From CAZEJS01 sp964512645 (GTDB lineage: Bacteria; Actinomycetota; Geothermincolia; Fen-727; Anoxymicrobiaceae): a stretch of 64,000 nucleotides of DNA. The notes below the pieces were generated by a model. It made no database searches. It had not been told where the DNA came from and saw nothing but the letters and a program-made list of their open reading frames with translations. The translations under genes were made by a program, and so were the position numbers. The stretch lies in contig CAZEJS010000004.1 in assembly GCA_964512645.1 (NCBI GenBank), positions 83,919-147,918 on the forward strand, read 5' to 3'. Of the stretch, positions 34,332 through 43,111 are shown piece after piece. Within the stretch, counting starts at the first letter, position 1; each line of letters begins with the position of its first letter.

Positions 34332-35486
34332 ATGGGTAACAGAGTAGGAATAGTAGGGGTCGGACAGACCCATCACGCGGCCCACAGGCTCGACGTCTCA
34401 GGGGTCGAACTTATAGCCGAGGCGGTCACCAGGGGCCTCGACGACGCGCAGATCACGCTCGACGATATCGACGCGATCGTCGTCGGCAACATGGACCATT
34501 TCGAGAACATCAACTACGTGGACACCTGGGCGGTCGAGGGGCTCGGGGCCTGCATGAAGCCGGTTTTCAAGGTCACCACCGGCGGCACGACAGGTACGAC
34601 GGTCGGGGCCGCCGCCTACTACAGCGCCGCGTCGGGCCTCTTCGACGTGGTCATGGGAGTCGGCTGGGAGAAGAACTCGGAGTCCGACACTCAGGCGGCG
34701 ATCGCGACCTGCGCGAACCCCGTGCTGGAGCGCGACCCGTTCGCCGGGGCGATAGGCCCGCTGGCAACCGAGTACTCGATGTACATGAAGGCCTACGGCG
34801 CTACCGAAGAGGACGCGGCGATAGTCGCGGCCCGCGACCGAAACAACGCTATGAACAACCCGTACGCCCACAACCGGATGCACGTGACGGTGGAGGACGT
34901 GATGAACTCGCCGATGCTCTCGTACCCGGTGAAGTTCCTGGACATGTGCCCCCGCTCAGACGGAGCGTGCGCGGTGATATTCGCCGCCGAGCACAGGGCC
35001 AAGAAGCTGTGCGACCGGCCCGCCTGGATACACGCGTCGGTCGTCCGTCACGACTACACGCACTTCGGGGACCTCGAGTGGCAGTGGATGCCGACCCTGG
35101 AGAGGGCTACCCTGCAGGCGTACAAGCTCGCCGGCATAACCAACCCCCTCAAGGACCTGGACGTCGCGGAGCTTTACATGCCCTGTTCGACGACCGGTGT
35201 CAAGTGGATGGACTCCTTCTGGTTCTGCCAGCGGGGGGAGGGGCCCAAGCTGATCCGAAGCGGCGCCACACACATGGACGGCATACTGCCGATCAACCCG
35301 TCGGGAGGCGTTGTTGCCACGAACCCGATCGGCGCGACCGCCCTCATCCGCGTCGGCGAAGCCGCCTGGCAGATAATGGGACGCGCCGGCGAACGGCAGG
35401 TGCCCAATGTCAAGAAGGCGCTTGCCACGGGGTTTGGAGGCTGCAGCTGGTCGGACGCGTTCGTGCTCGGCGCGGACCTGCCATGA
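34332..35486 (+). CDS. thiolase-fold protein, lipid-transfer/SCP2-thiolase type (B)
   Basis: A 384-residue paralog of the preceding gene. It opens with 'VGIVGVGQTHHA', has 'VAELYMPCSTTGVKWM' at the position of the partner's 'VAEVYDAFSYMEPLW', and retains 'NPSGG'. Its nucleophile region reads 'TTGGTTGTTVGAA' with no Cys. The C-terminal 'GFGGCSWSDAFVLG' holds one cysteine. The two thiolases probably form one hetero-oligomer with the DUF35 proteins. ATG 34332 follows AGGGGGGTG; the start is 12 bases after the upstream stop. Confidence 0.87.
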   Translation: MGNRVGIVGVGQTHHAAHRLDVSGVELIAEAVTRGLDDAQITLDDIDAIVVGNMDHFENINYVDTWAVEGLGACMKPVFKVTTGGTTGTTVGAAAYYSAASGLFDVVMGVGWEKNSESDTQAAIATCANPVLERDPFAGAIGPLATEYSMYMKAYGATEEDAAIVAARDRNNAMNNPYAHNRMHVTVEDVMNSPMLSYPVKFLDMCPRSDGACAVIFAAEHRAKKLCDRPAWIHASVVRHDYTHFGDLEWQWMPTLERATLQAYKLAGITNPLKDLDVAELYMPCSTTGVKWMDSFWFCQRGEGPKLIRSGATHMDGILPINPSGGVVATNPIGATALIRVGEAAWQIMGRAGERQVPNVKKALATGFGGCSWSDAFVLGADLP

Positions 35487-35507
35487 GTCGAGGGAGGTAA
35501 CACTGGA

Positions 35508-36155
35508 ATGGGTATCTATACTGACAAGAGGAAGTCGACGACCACCCCCGACGGGTACGAGCTGCTGACCCACGAATCGGGACACCTGGAGTACGACTTC
35601 GGATGGCACCTCGGGCCGTACTGGAGCAAGTACCTGACCGAGATGCGCGACAACGGCCGCATCATGGGAACGAAGTGCCCGAGCTGCGGGATGGTCTACA
35701 TCCCGCCCCGCGCCGTCTGCGGCAGGTGCTACGTGGGGATGGACGAGTGGGTCGAGTGCGGTCCGGACGGCCTCCTCAAGGGATTCACGGTCGTAAGGTT
35801 TCCCTACATCGACCCCAACACGGGCAGCCTGATGAAGGTCCCGTTCACCGCGGTGTGGATCAACCTCGACGGCTCGGACACCAGGATGATGCATTTCTGC
35901 GACGAGCTCGACGAGATGAAGCTCGAGGTCGGGATGAGGATGCGCGCGGTCTGGGCGAAGAAGCCGCGGCCGATGTCCATCCATGCCATTGACCACTTCG
36001 CGGTCATCAAGGACGAGCCCGTGGTGGAGGAGCCACCGCCGGCCAGGATGAAGGGTCCTTTCAAGCTGGAGCTGCCGACCAAGAAGACGGCGAAGCGCAA
36101 GGGGGCCGCGAAGAAGAAGGCCACAGCCAGGAAGAAGGTTGCCGCGAAGAAGTAG
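35508..36155 (+). CDS. DUF35 zinc-ribbon/OB-fold protein (B) with lysine/alanine-rich tail
   Basis: A 215-residue DUF35 protein. The ribbon is 'CPSCGMVYIPPRAVCGRC' and the OB-fold runs to about residue 170. The last 35 residues are extremely basic: alternating Lys, Ala and Arg in the style of 'KKKATARKKVAAKK', like the tails of bacterial histone H1-like proteins. Such a tail is absent from protein A and is not part of the DUF35 fold; binding to RNA, DNA, polyphosphate or membrane is possible. ATG 35508 follows GAGGGAGG. It closes the four-gene operon before a strong terminator. Confidence 0.88.
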   Translation: MGIYTDKRKSTTTPDGYELLTHESGHLEYDFGWHLGPYWSKYLTEMRDNGRIMGTKCPSCGMVYIPPRAVCGRCYVGMDEWVECGPDGLLKGFTVVRFPYIDPNTGSLMKVPFTAVWINLDGSDTRMMHFCDELDEMKLEVGMRMRAVWAKKPRPMSIHAIDHFAVIKDEPVVEEPPPARMKGPFKLELPTKKTAKRKGAAKKKATARKKVAAKK

Positions 36156-36177
36156 ACGGCCGACCGGACGACCTGAC

Positions 36178-36218
36178 AAAAACGCGGGCCGGGCACCAAG
36201 CCCGGCCCGCTCGTTTTT
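36178..36218. terminator. bidirectional intrinsic terminator
   Basis: An 11-bp perfect stem (GCGGGCCGGGC at 36184-36194, GCCCGGCCCGC at 36200-36210) with loop ACCAA, flanked by AAAAA on the left and TTTTT on the right. It serves the DUF35 operon (plus) and the convergent RND operon (minus). Confidence 0.9.
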
Positions 36219-36236
36219 CACTCCGGCCCGACAGGG

Positions 36237-38615
36237 TCAGCCGAAGGCGCGGCCTTTCTTCCTCTTCTTCTCCAGGACCCGCAGGATGGCCGGCAGAAGG
36301 GTCAGCGAAATCACCACCGCCGAGCCTATGCCCAGGACCGCCGCCAGGCCCAGGGATGACAGGCCCTGGTAGCGCGCCAGCATCAGGGCGGCGAACGCTC
36401 CCAGCACCGTGAGCCCGGACACCAGGATCGCCTTGCCGGTGTGTGCCAGCGTCGAAGGTATGGCGTCCTCGCGACTCCCGAGTTGCATCTCCTCCTCGTA
36501 GCGGTGGAGCACGTAGACGCCGAAATCCACCCCTATGCCGAGGATCATCGGCGTCACCGCGATGTTCACGATGTTGAACTTCATTCCCAGGAGGTTGAAA
36601 GCGCCCACCATCCAGACCATCGCGAAGGCGAGAGGCAGCATCGCGAGCAGAGTCGGCAGGAGCGCCTGGAAGTCGATAACCACCATCAGCAGCACCACCA
36701 CGGCGGAGAGGATGGTGGTATCGTTCAAGCCCTTTCGGGTCGACTCGAGGATATCCTGGACGATGACCGGAAATCCGATGACGTCCGTGGAGACGCTCTT
36801 GACCTCGTCGAGGAATTCCCTGACGTTTTTCTCCTCGGACATGTTCCTGGCAGGGTACACGTAGGTGGCGTACGTGCCGTCGGAGGAGACGTATTTCTGC
36901 AGGGTGCCCGGGGGCAGCTTGTCCGCGGTCAGCAGGTCAGAACCTATGTCCTGGAGTATGGTCAGCATCTGCGGGGGCACGAAGGTGAGCCACTGCGGGT
37001 TGAGGTCTTCGATCTTCTTCTTTATCCGTGACATCTCGATGAGCTTGCCCAGCTGGTCCGAGGGGATGATGGTGGCCAGCGACTCCACGCCTTTGACACT
37101 GGGGTACTTCTCCCTGTCCTGGAGCTGTTCGGTCACCTCTCGCATTGCGGCCTCGTTGTTTGAGAGCACGATGACGAAGTCGGATCCCATGCCGAACTGA
37201 CTGGCCAGCTTCTCCTCGGCCACCGTCACTTTCATGCCGCGGGGCTGCACCTTCCTGATGTTGCTCTCGTACTTGATGAATCCGGCGCTGGTGCCGAGCC
37301 CCAGGGTGATCACCAGGCCCGCGGCGATTATCCACCAGGGGCGCCTGGCGACGAACCGACCCTCCTTCCGCATCAGGCCGGACTCCTCGTCGAACTCGCG
37401 CGGCTTGTAGGGCGACACGCGCTCTTTCATGGTGACCAGGGCCGGCAGAACGAAGAAGGTAGACAGCAGAGCGAAGACTACCCCCGTCCCGAGAACCAGG
37501 CCCATATCGTGCATCGCCTTGAAATCGGAGAAGACGATGGCGTAGAAGGCGCCGGCGGTGGTGAGGGCCCCGGTGATGATTCCTTTGCCGGTCAGGGAGA
37601 GGGCGGCTACGAAAGCTTCCTCTCCCGTCCTGCCGCGCTCCCTTTCCTCGCGGTAGCGAGAAAGCAGGGCGATGCCGTACTCGATGCCTATTCCCATGAG
37701 GACGGCGGCGAACACCGACGACACGGTGTTCAGCGACTTGACCGTCAGGCGGGTGAACGCCAGGGTCCAGGCGACCCCGCACAACAGCGCGGCGATGGCG
37801 AGGAAAGGCGTAGCGATGCTCCTGAAGGCGAACGCCAGCACGACAATGATGACCAGTATCGCGATGAACCCGACCAGGATGATGTCGTGGTTGACCACGG
37901 TCTGCTGCTCTTGCTGGAAAGAATAGTTGCCTGACAGGAATATCCTGGCCCCGGGGTTCCGCTTCTCCACCTCCGAAACGATGGCGTCCGTCTTCTTGCT
38001 GAAGGGGCCCAGCCGCTTGAGGTCGTCGGCGCTGAACCTGGGGCGGGCGATGAGAAGCGTCGATTTGCCGTCCTTGCCGAGAAAGTAGCCTTCTTCGTCG
38101 AGGGACACCCCGCCACCGAAAGTCTGCGACAACCGGGAGCGCATCGCCATGAACGACTGGGCCATCCTGGTGAGCTCCGCCATGTTCTTCTCCGCCAGCA
38201 GGAGGTCCAGCCTGTTCAGGGTCGCTTTATCGAGGAAGAGGAGCCCGTACTTCTCGAACTGCGCCAGGTCCGCCCTGTACTGGACGTAGGAGAACTCCCC
38301 GCTCTTTTTCAGCTCTTTCGCCAGCTCGCCGGTGACAGTCCGGGACCGCCCGACGTCTTTCCCTTCGATCACCGCGATGAAGTAGTCGGTGCCGCCGAAC
38401 TTGTCCAGGGCCTTGAAGTAGTTCTTGACGGCTGCGTGTTCCTGCGGGAGCAGGTCCACGTAGCGCGTGGTGACCCGCAGCGAGCGGATAGCGAAGAAGG
38501 AGCCTGCCAGCGTCAGCAGCGTCAGGAGGAGCACCATTTTCCAGTGCCTGGTTGTGGCCCTGCCGATCCAGCTCAGCGCCCTGGTGCGGAGACCCGGCCC
38601 TTTTTTCTTCTTCAC
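36237..38615 (-). CDS. RND/MMPL-family transporter (HpnN-like)
   Basis: A complete 792-residue exporter with the duplicated layout: one helix, a periplasmic domain of about 190 residues, five helices, then the same again. Characteristic segments are 'FAAVLMGIGIEYGIALLSRYREE' (cut here at its core, 'GIGIEYGIALLSRY') and its second-half counterpart 'GIGVDFGVYVLHRY'. The acidic residues in these helix-4 motifs are the proton-relay positions. HpnN-type members move hopanoids; the cargo here is unknown. GTG 38615 overlaps the DUF3068 stop by four bases. It is the last gene of the marR-DUF3068-RND operon. Confidence 0.9.
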   Translation of the reverse strand: MKKKKGPGLRTRALSWIGRATTRHWKMVLLLTLLTLAGSFFAIRSLRVTTRYVDLLPQEHAAVKNYFKALDKFGGTDYFIAVIEGKDVGRSRTVTGELAKELKKSGEFSYVQYRADLAQFEKYGLLFLDKATLNRLDLLLAEKNMAELTRMAQSFMAMRSRLSQTFGGGVSLDEEGYFLGKDGKSTLLIARPRFSADDLKRLGPFSKKTDAIVSEVEKRNPGARIFLSGNYSFQQEQQTVVNHDIILVGFIAILVIIVVLAFAFRSIATPFLAIAALLCGVAWTLAFTRLTVKSLNTVSSVFAAVLMGIGIEYGIALLSRYREERERGRTGEEAFVAALSLTGKGIITGALTTAGAFYAIVFSDFKAMHDMGLVLGTGVVFALLSTFFVLPALVTMKERVSPYKPREFDEESGLMRKEGRFVARRPWWIIAAGLVITLGLGTSAGFIKYESNIRKVQPRGMKVTVAEEKLASQFGMGSDFVIVLSNNEAAMREVTEQLQDREKYPSVKGVESLATIIPSDQLGKLIEMSRIKKKIEDLNPQWLTFVPPQMLTILQDIGSDLLTADKLPPGTLQKYVSSDGTYATYVYPARNMSEEKNVREFLDEVKSVSTDVIGFPVIVQDILESTRKGLNDTTILSAVVVLLMVVIDFQALLPTLLAMLPLAFAMVWMVGAFNLLGMKFNIVNIAVTPMILGIGVDFGVYVLHRYEEEMQLGSREDAIPSTLAHTGKAILVSGLTVLGAFAALMLARYQGLSSLGLAAVLGIGSAVVISLTLLPAILRVLEKKRKKGRAFG

Positions 38616-39931
38616 CGGGCCTCACCGCCGTCGCCGCGGCCGCCGGGCGGTTCGCCCCCCGTGCCGGAGGCGTCCTCCACGGCGGTGTTGCCGCCTTTGT
38701 CGCGGTGGATGATGCGGGGGAGCAGGTGGTCGTCCTCGCCCTCTTCGCGCAGGTGCTCCTTCTTCCTCATCACCAGCCCGGTGACCACCAGTGCCGCCCC
38801 GATGAGGAGCATCGTGGTCATCATCCAGTCCTTCACGAAGCGCATCGGGCTTATGCGCTTCCCCGCGAAATCGGTCATCTGCCTGACCGTCGCGTCGTTC
38901 CACCCGTACTCTACCCGGTACAGTTCCTTGGGGTCCTGCAGCTTCTGCTGGTCGACCTGGCTCAGGTATTTTTCGACAAGGGGATCCTCGGAGTGGTTGG
39001 CGAGTATTCCCAGCAGTGGTTGGAACGTCCCGAGGTCGGTGTTCACGTAGATGCTCCTGCGCAGCCGGTGGAGCTTGACGATGGTTCCGGTGACAGGTTC
39101 TACCGCCGCCTTCCACTCGGCCTTCTCGCTGTAGGTGAGCCGCACCTCTCTGCTCTCCGGGAACTGCTCGAACGTCGCCCTCTCGACGGGAGTGAGAGAG
39201 CCCGAGGCGGCGGCCACCATCGCGTCGATCGGCACTCCCTGCTGCGCCAGCTCCGCTTTGAGAGCGCCGAATGTGGTGGTGGCGGGAAGCCCCATGGCGC
39301 GCGCGCGGTAGTCGAGTATGGGCCTGTGGCCCATCGTGCCCTCGAAGATGTAGACTCCCACTCCGTTGACCTTGCCGGTCCCTCTGTATTTGACCGCGAA
39401 CGCCGAACCCACGTCGTTGTTGAAGATGTTGCGGCTTTCCTTCTTCGTTCCGAGCGGGAAGTTGACGTACCAGCTGCCGGAGCGGTCGACGATCTCGCCG
39501 TCGGTGGTCGAGTCCCCGCTCTTGAGGTTCTCGCAGTCGTGGCGGTTCAAGACGTAAGTGTTCTGCTCCGACAGGTCGAGCCCGAAAGGAGCAGGCTCGG
39601 TGTTATCCGCGGTCTCCTGGACTTCCGCCACGTTGGCGCGGTAGTCGGCGTCGAGCGATGAGAGCTTGCCGACCAGCCCGACGGGCGCCTTCAGCGGGGG
39701 GACGAGGGTGTAGAGACCGTGAGTGCCTGTCAGCTTCGTCACCGTACCGTGGCTCTGGATGGTGTGGTCGATACCGGCGGGGAAAACAACCAGCCTCTTG
39801 ACCCCCAGGAGGTACCAGAGGAAGGCGAAGATGATGAGGCACGCCCCGATCAACGCGAGCACCGAGCCTATCGCGTTTCGCGCCCTGCCGGTCGCGGGCT
39901 TCATCTCGTCGGTCTCGCGCTCTTTACTCAA
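38612..39931 (-). CDS. DUF3068 (PorA-like) membrane protein
   Basis: A 439-residue protein with an N-terminal helix (about 20-45), a large extracytoplasmic domain and a C-terminal helix (about 372-392) followed by an acidic, Gly-rich cytoplasmic tail. The pattern 'LNRHDCENLKSGDSTTDGEIVDRSG', cited here by its core 'LNRHDCEN', is typical of DUF3068, found in Actinomycetota beside transporters. Function not established; a role in presenting cargo to the RND pump fits the context. ATG 39931 overlaps the marR stop (ATGA), and its own stop overlaps the RND start. Confidence 0.85.
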   Translation of the reverse strand: MSKERETDEMKPATGRARNAIGSVLALIGACLIIFAFLWYLLGVKRLVVFPAGIDHTIQSHGTVTKLTGTHGLYTLVPPLKAPVGLVGKLSSLDADYRANVAEVQETADNTEPAPFGLDLSEQNTYVLNRHDCENLKSGDSTTDGEIVDRSGSWYVNFPLGTKKESRNIFNNDVGSAFAVKYRGTGKVNGVGVYIFEGTMGHRPILDYRARAMGLPATTTFGALKAELAQQGVPIDAMVAAASGSLTPVERATFEQFPESREVRLTYSEKAEWKAAVEPVTGTIVKLHRLRRSIYVNTDLGTFQPLLGILANHSEDPLVEKYLSQVDQQKLQDPKELYRVEYGWNDATVRQMTDFAGKRISPMRFVKDWMMTTMLLIGAALVVTGLVMRKKEHLREEGEDDHLLPRIIHRDKGGNTAVEDASGTGGEPPGGRGDGGEAR

Positions 39932-40401
39932 TGCCCGTCGTCCTGTTCTTCCAGCAGCGCGTCCACCTGCTTCAGGAGGCTCAGGAAAAGCTCGCGCTGT
40001 TCTCCCGGTATCTTCTTGAACTGGTCGCCCAGCTTGTCCACGTGGTAGGAGACTATTTCCGTGGCGTAGTCCACTCCGGCTTCGGTCAGGGAGACCAGCA
40101 CGACCCTGCGGTCTTCGCTGTCGCGCACCCGGTCCACCAGGCCTTTAATCACCATCCGGTCGACCGTCCGCGACATGACCCCCTGGGATATCTTGAGGTG
40201 CTGGGAGAGGCCGCCGATGGAAATCGTACCTTTCTCGAGGAGCGCGTAGAGGACCAGAACCTGGGGGTAGGAGAGCTCCACTGTGGAGAGGGCGGCCATG
40301 CCCGAATGGCGCACGTTCCCTATCATGTGGAAGATCGTCATGATGACCTGCGTCTGGAACTCGCCTATGCCGACGTCGGCGGCCTTCCCGGCAGGACCCA
40401 T
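39928..40401 (-). CDS. MarR-family transcriptional regulator
   Basis: A 157-residue winged-helix repressor. The HTH is 'ISIGGLSQHLKISQGVMSRTVDRM' (core 'LSQHLKISQGVMSRTV') and the wing 'DSEDRRVVLVSLTEAG' contains the DxRx motif. MarR dimers usually bind a palindrome in their own promoter and release it on ligand binding. A 10-bp palindrome lies 28 bases upstream of the start. ATG 40401 follows GAGGTGAACGG. The gene leads an operon with DUF3068 and the RND pump, so the pump is probably induced by a compound it exports. Confidence 0.92.
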   Translation of the reverse strand: MGPAGKAADVGIGEFQTQVIMTIFHMIGNVRHSGMAALSTVELSYPQVLVLYALLEKGTISIGGLSQHLKISQGVMSRTVDRMVIKGLVDRVRDSEDRRVVLVSLTEAGVDYATEIVSYHVDKLGDQFKKIPGEQRELFLSLLKQVDALLEEQDDGH

Positions 40402-40428
40402 CCGTTCACCTCGAAATACTTGTGTTCA

Positions 40429-40454
40429 AATATGTTTGCGATATCAAACATATT
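40429..40454. promoter_or_regulatory. palindromic operator of the marR operon
   Basis: Perfect 10-bp inverted repeat: left arm AATATGTTTG (40429-40438), spacer CGATAT, right arm CAAACATATT (40445-40454). The position directly upstream of marR and the size match a MarR dimer site. A minus-strand TTGATA within it may be the -35 element. Confidence 0.8.
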
Positions 40455-40545
40455 CATTTTGAAACTAATATCTTCGCCGGTCAAGGGGGGCTTTCGGATA
40501 CATTTTTCATTGACGCAACGGGGGGCTACGTCTTCGAGGGAGGTC

Positions 40546-40571
40546 CGATACCGGGGGGTTCGATACCGGGG
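40546..40571. repeat. short tandem repeat
   Basis: CGATACCGGGG occurs twice, at 40546-40556 and 40561-40571 (period 15), just downstream of the purC stop. No function is evident. Confidence 0.5.
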
Positions 40572-40576
40572 AGGCG

Positions 40577-41455
40577 CTACCCGGTAAGGACGTCCTTGAT
40601 ATAGAGGTAGCGCTCGGAGATCTTCTCCACGATGTTGGCGGGGATTGTCGGCGGTGGAGGCGCCTTGTCCCATTCCAGCGTCTCCAGCCAATCCCTCAAG
40701 AACTGTTTGTCGAGGTTCTCCTGGTCGTGGCCCGGCTCCCAGGAGGCCTTCGGCCAGAAACGCGAGGAGTCCGGCGTGAACACCTCGTCAATCAGTATCG
40801 TCCGGCCCTGGTAGGTGCCGAACTCGAACTTGGTATCGGCAAGGATGACGCCCCGCGAATCCGCCATGTCGGACCCGCGCCGGAACAGCTCCAGGCTCAG
40901 GCGTTCGATCTCCCGGGCCTTCTGCTCGCCGATAACGCCGGCCACGCTGTCGAAAGTGACGTTCTCGTCGTGTTCGCCGATCTCCGCTTTTGTCGAGGGC
41001 GTGAATACTGGCTCGGGCAGCCTGTCCGCTAGCTTCAACCCCTCCGGCAGCGGAATGCCGCAAACAGCCCCCGTCTGCTGGTAATCTTTCCAGCCGCTGC
41101 CCGCCAGGTAGCCGCGCACCACGCATTCAACCGGGAGCGGCTCGGCCTTGACGACCAGCATAGAGCGTCCCTGGAGGCTTTGCTTGAAGGGGAGGAGCCT
41201 GTCGGGGAGATCCGCCATGTCCGTGGAGACCAGGTGGTTCTCGACGATATCCGCGGTGGCGTCGAGCCAGAAGGCGGCCAGTTCGTTGAGCACCCGACCT
41301 TTACCCGGTATCCCCTCGTTCATGATGACGTCGAACGCCGAGATCCTGTCCGTGCTGATTATGAGGAGCTCGTCTCCCACCTCGTAGATGTCCCGGACCT
41401 TTCCCTTCCTGAACAGGGGAAGGCCGAGGAATTCCGTGCTGGTCATGACGTCCAT
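40577..41455 (-). CDS. purC: phosphoribosylaminoimidazole-succinocarboxamide synthase
   Basis: Catalyses the ATP-dependent ligation of aspartate to CAIR, giving SAICAR in purine synthesis. The 292-residue protein is of the longer, eukaryote-like SAICAR synthase form. Diagnostic segments: 'RKGKVRDIYEVGDELLIISTDRISAFDV' (core 'GKVRDIYEVGD'), 'VECVVRGYLAGSGWKDY', 'LADTKFEFG' and 'LIDEVFTPDSSRFW'. ATG 41455 is used; a Met three residues in is an alternative. No other purine genes are adjacent. Confidence 0.97.
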   Translation of the reverse strand: MDVMTSTEFLGLPLFRKGKVRDIYEVGDELLIISTDRISAFDVIMNEGIPGKGRVLNELAAFWLDATADIVENHLVSTDMADLPDRLLPFKQSLQGRSMLVVKAEPLPVECVVRGYLAGSGWKDYQQTGAVCGIPLPEGLKLADRLPEPVFTPSTKAEIGEHDENVTFDSVAGVIGEQKAREIERLSLELFRRGSDMADSRGVILADTKFEFGTYQGRTILIDEVFTPDSSRFWPKASWEPGHDQENLDKQFLRDWLETLEWDKAPPPPTIPANIVEKISERYLYIKDVLTG

Positions 41456-41524
41456 ACCGCCCCCGGCTGTTAGCGCTCTCTCGCGGTTCCCGTAGATGAT
41501 ACAACAATCCGGCGGGAGCGCATG

Positions 41525-41562
41525 AAAAAAACGGGGCGCATTTCGACGCGCCCCGTTTTCGA
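41525..41562. terminator. bidirectional intrinsic terminator
   Basis: ACGGGGCGC (41531-41539) and GCGCCCCGT (41548-41556) form a 9-bp stem with an 8-base loop, with A-run on the left and T-run on the right. On the minus strand it ends transcription of the 41594-41974 gene before purC. Confidence 0.88.
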
Positions 41563-41593
41563 TGCCTCCCGGGTGGAACTCCGGTCGCTGATC

Positions 41594-41974
41594 TTACTTC
41601 TCGTCCTTGGGCTTGCCGGCCAGCATGAAGCCCGCCTTGAGCCAGACCGGGTAGGTCAGGAACATCAGCGCCGCGATAACGTGGCCCCTGGCGCTCACGT
41701 TCTCGTGGTCGAAGTTGAAGACGCCGCTGTTGATCATCCAGTCACGCCCCGACTCGGCCCCGCACATCTCCCATATCCAGCGGGTCCACTCCAGGTTGAA
41801 GTAGAGCGAGATGCTGGTTACGTAGAAGATGAGAATCGTGGCGATGCTGAGGCCCAGCCCGGCCTTCTTCCTCTGGTCCGCGTCATCGACGTACTTGTTG
41901 AGGATCTTGCCCATGATCCAGCCTATGGAGACCAGCCAGGGACCATCGATCAGGAAGCTGTCATACGGCAACAA
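41594..41974 (-). CDS. hypothetical small membrane protein (126 aa)
   Basis: Unknown family. Three hydrophobic segments are visible: 'WLVSIGWIMGKIL', 'LGLSIATILIFYVTSISLYF' and 'VIAALMFLTYPVWLKAGFML'. Between the last two lies a soluble part with 'NFDHENVSARGH', whose His and Glu might bind a cofactor. TTG 41974 is taken as start because AAAGGGGTG lies eight bases before it; the frame is open to 42019 without a site. A minus-strand TATAAT at 42019-42024 may be its -10 element. Followed by a strong terminator, so monocistronic. Confidence 0.65.
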   Translation of the reverse strand: MLPYDSFLIDGPWLVSIGWIMGKILNKYVDDADQRKKAGLGLSIATILIFYVTSISLYFNLEWTRWIWEMCGAESGRDWMINSGVFNFDHENVSARGHVIAALMFLTYPVWLKAGFMLAGKPKDEK

Positions 41975-42097
41975 CGATACCACCCCTTTCGTAGGTGACA
42001 CTGCGGGCGACGACTGCAATTATATATGAAACGGCGAAGCCGAACCCTCGAAAAAAGAGCCGGAGCGGTCCGAAGCCGCGCCGCCGGGGCGCCGTCA

Positions 42098-42937
42098 CTA
42101 CATCTCGCAGGTGCCCGAGTCCTTGCAGCGGTCGCACAGCGCCATGGCGAACACGTCCCCGCCGATGTCGAACGCCAGGGGGGCGACCCGCTTCACGTAA
42201 TAGTCCATCCAGTTGATGAAGGACTGGATGACCCGGCGCTTGCGCCGCTTTATGCCCTTGACGATCTTGCGCGCCATCACCTCGGGCGTGGAACCGAGCG
42301 CGTTGATGTACCAGAGGACCAGCTTCTGCGGCAGCGTGGTGGCGCAGACGTCCTTGTAGAACGGCGTGCTTATCAAGCCCGGGAACACCGTGGTGACCGC
42401 GATCTTGAAGCAGGACAGCTCCCAGGTGAGACATTCGGAGTAGGTGGCCAGGGCGGCCTTGGTGGCAGCGTACGCGCCCCATGTGGGCACGGGGAAGAAG
42501 ACCTGGCCGGTGGACATGTTGACTATCTGCCCGCCCCCCTTCTTTATCATCGCCGGGAGGAAGGCGTTGGTCATGTCCAGCACCGCGAAGAAATTGATGT
42601 TCATCAGCTTCTGCCAGTCGGCGTCGGTAGTATGGCGCAGGTCCTGGTTGTGACCGATCCCCGCGTTGTTCACCAGGATGTCGACCGCGCCTATCTCGGC
42701 GGTGACCTCGGAGGCCAGCTCCCTGATCTGTTCCTTGTTCGTTACGTCCACGACTTTCGAGATGACCTTAGAGCCCAGCGACTCCAGTTCCGCCTTGACG
42801 CGGTCGAGCCCTCCGGCGTCTATGTCTATCACCACGAAGTTGCATCCTTCCCTGGCGAGGAGGAGGCAGGTTTCCCTTCCGATACCGCTGGCGGCGCCGC
42901 TGAGCAGCACCCATTTACCCTGGAGATTCTGGACCAT
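42098..42937 (-). CDS. short-chain dehydrogenase/reductase
   Basis: A 279-residue classical SDR. The cofactor loop is 'SGAASGIG' (T/S-G-x3-G-x-G), 'VDVT' and 'NNAG' follow, the catalytic Tyr-Lys is 'YAATK', and the catalytic Ser is in 'VNMSTGQ'. The substrate region suggests a lipid or steroid-like dehydrogenase of the SDR family that carries a 'FPGLISTPF' loop. The C terminus has three cysteines ('LCDRCKDSGTCEM'), an unusual addition that may bind metal. ATG 42937 has AGGAGG six bases upstream. Confidence 0.9.
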   Translation of the reverse strand: MVQNLQGKWVLLSGAASGIGRETCLLLAREGCNFVVIDIDAGGLDRVKAELESLGSKVISKVVDVTNKEQIRELASEVTAEIGAVDILVNNAGIGHNQDLRHTTDADWQKLMNINFFAVLDMTNAFLPAMIKKGGGQIVNMSTGQVFFPVPTWGAYAATKAALATYSECLTWELSCFKIAVTTVFPGLISTPFYKDVCATTLPQKLVLWYINALGSTPEVMARKIVKGIKRRKRRVIQSFINWMDYYVKRVAPLAFDIGGDVFAMALCDRCKDSGTCEM

Positions 42938-43096
42938 GGCGACCTCCTGTATCGAAAACTGGCGGCAGGTTGAGCGGGGAGCTCTCCTGTACGGGCAAGC
43001 ATGAGTTTATACGACTGCGATGGCGTTTCCAACAGGGTGAACAACCGGACCAGACTATTTCGATATTACGTTCAAAGCATCAAGCCGGTACGATGG

Positions 43097-43102
43097 TATA
43101 AT
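43097..43102 (+). promoter_or_regulatory. -10 element of the tRNA-Ser(GCT) gene
   Basis: TATAAT ends 9 bases before the mature 5' end. The -35 region is weak (TTCAAA at 43071, spacing 20). Confidence 0.5.
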
Positions 43103-43111
43103 CACCAACGC

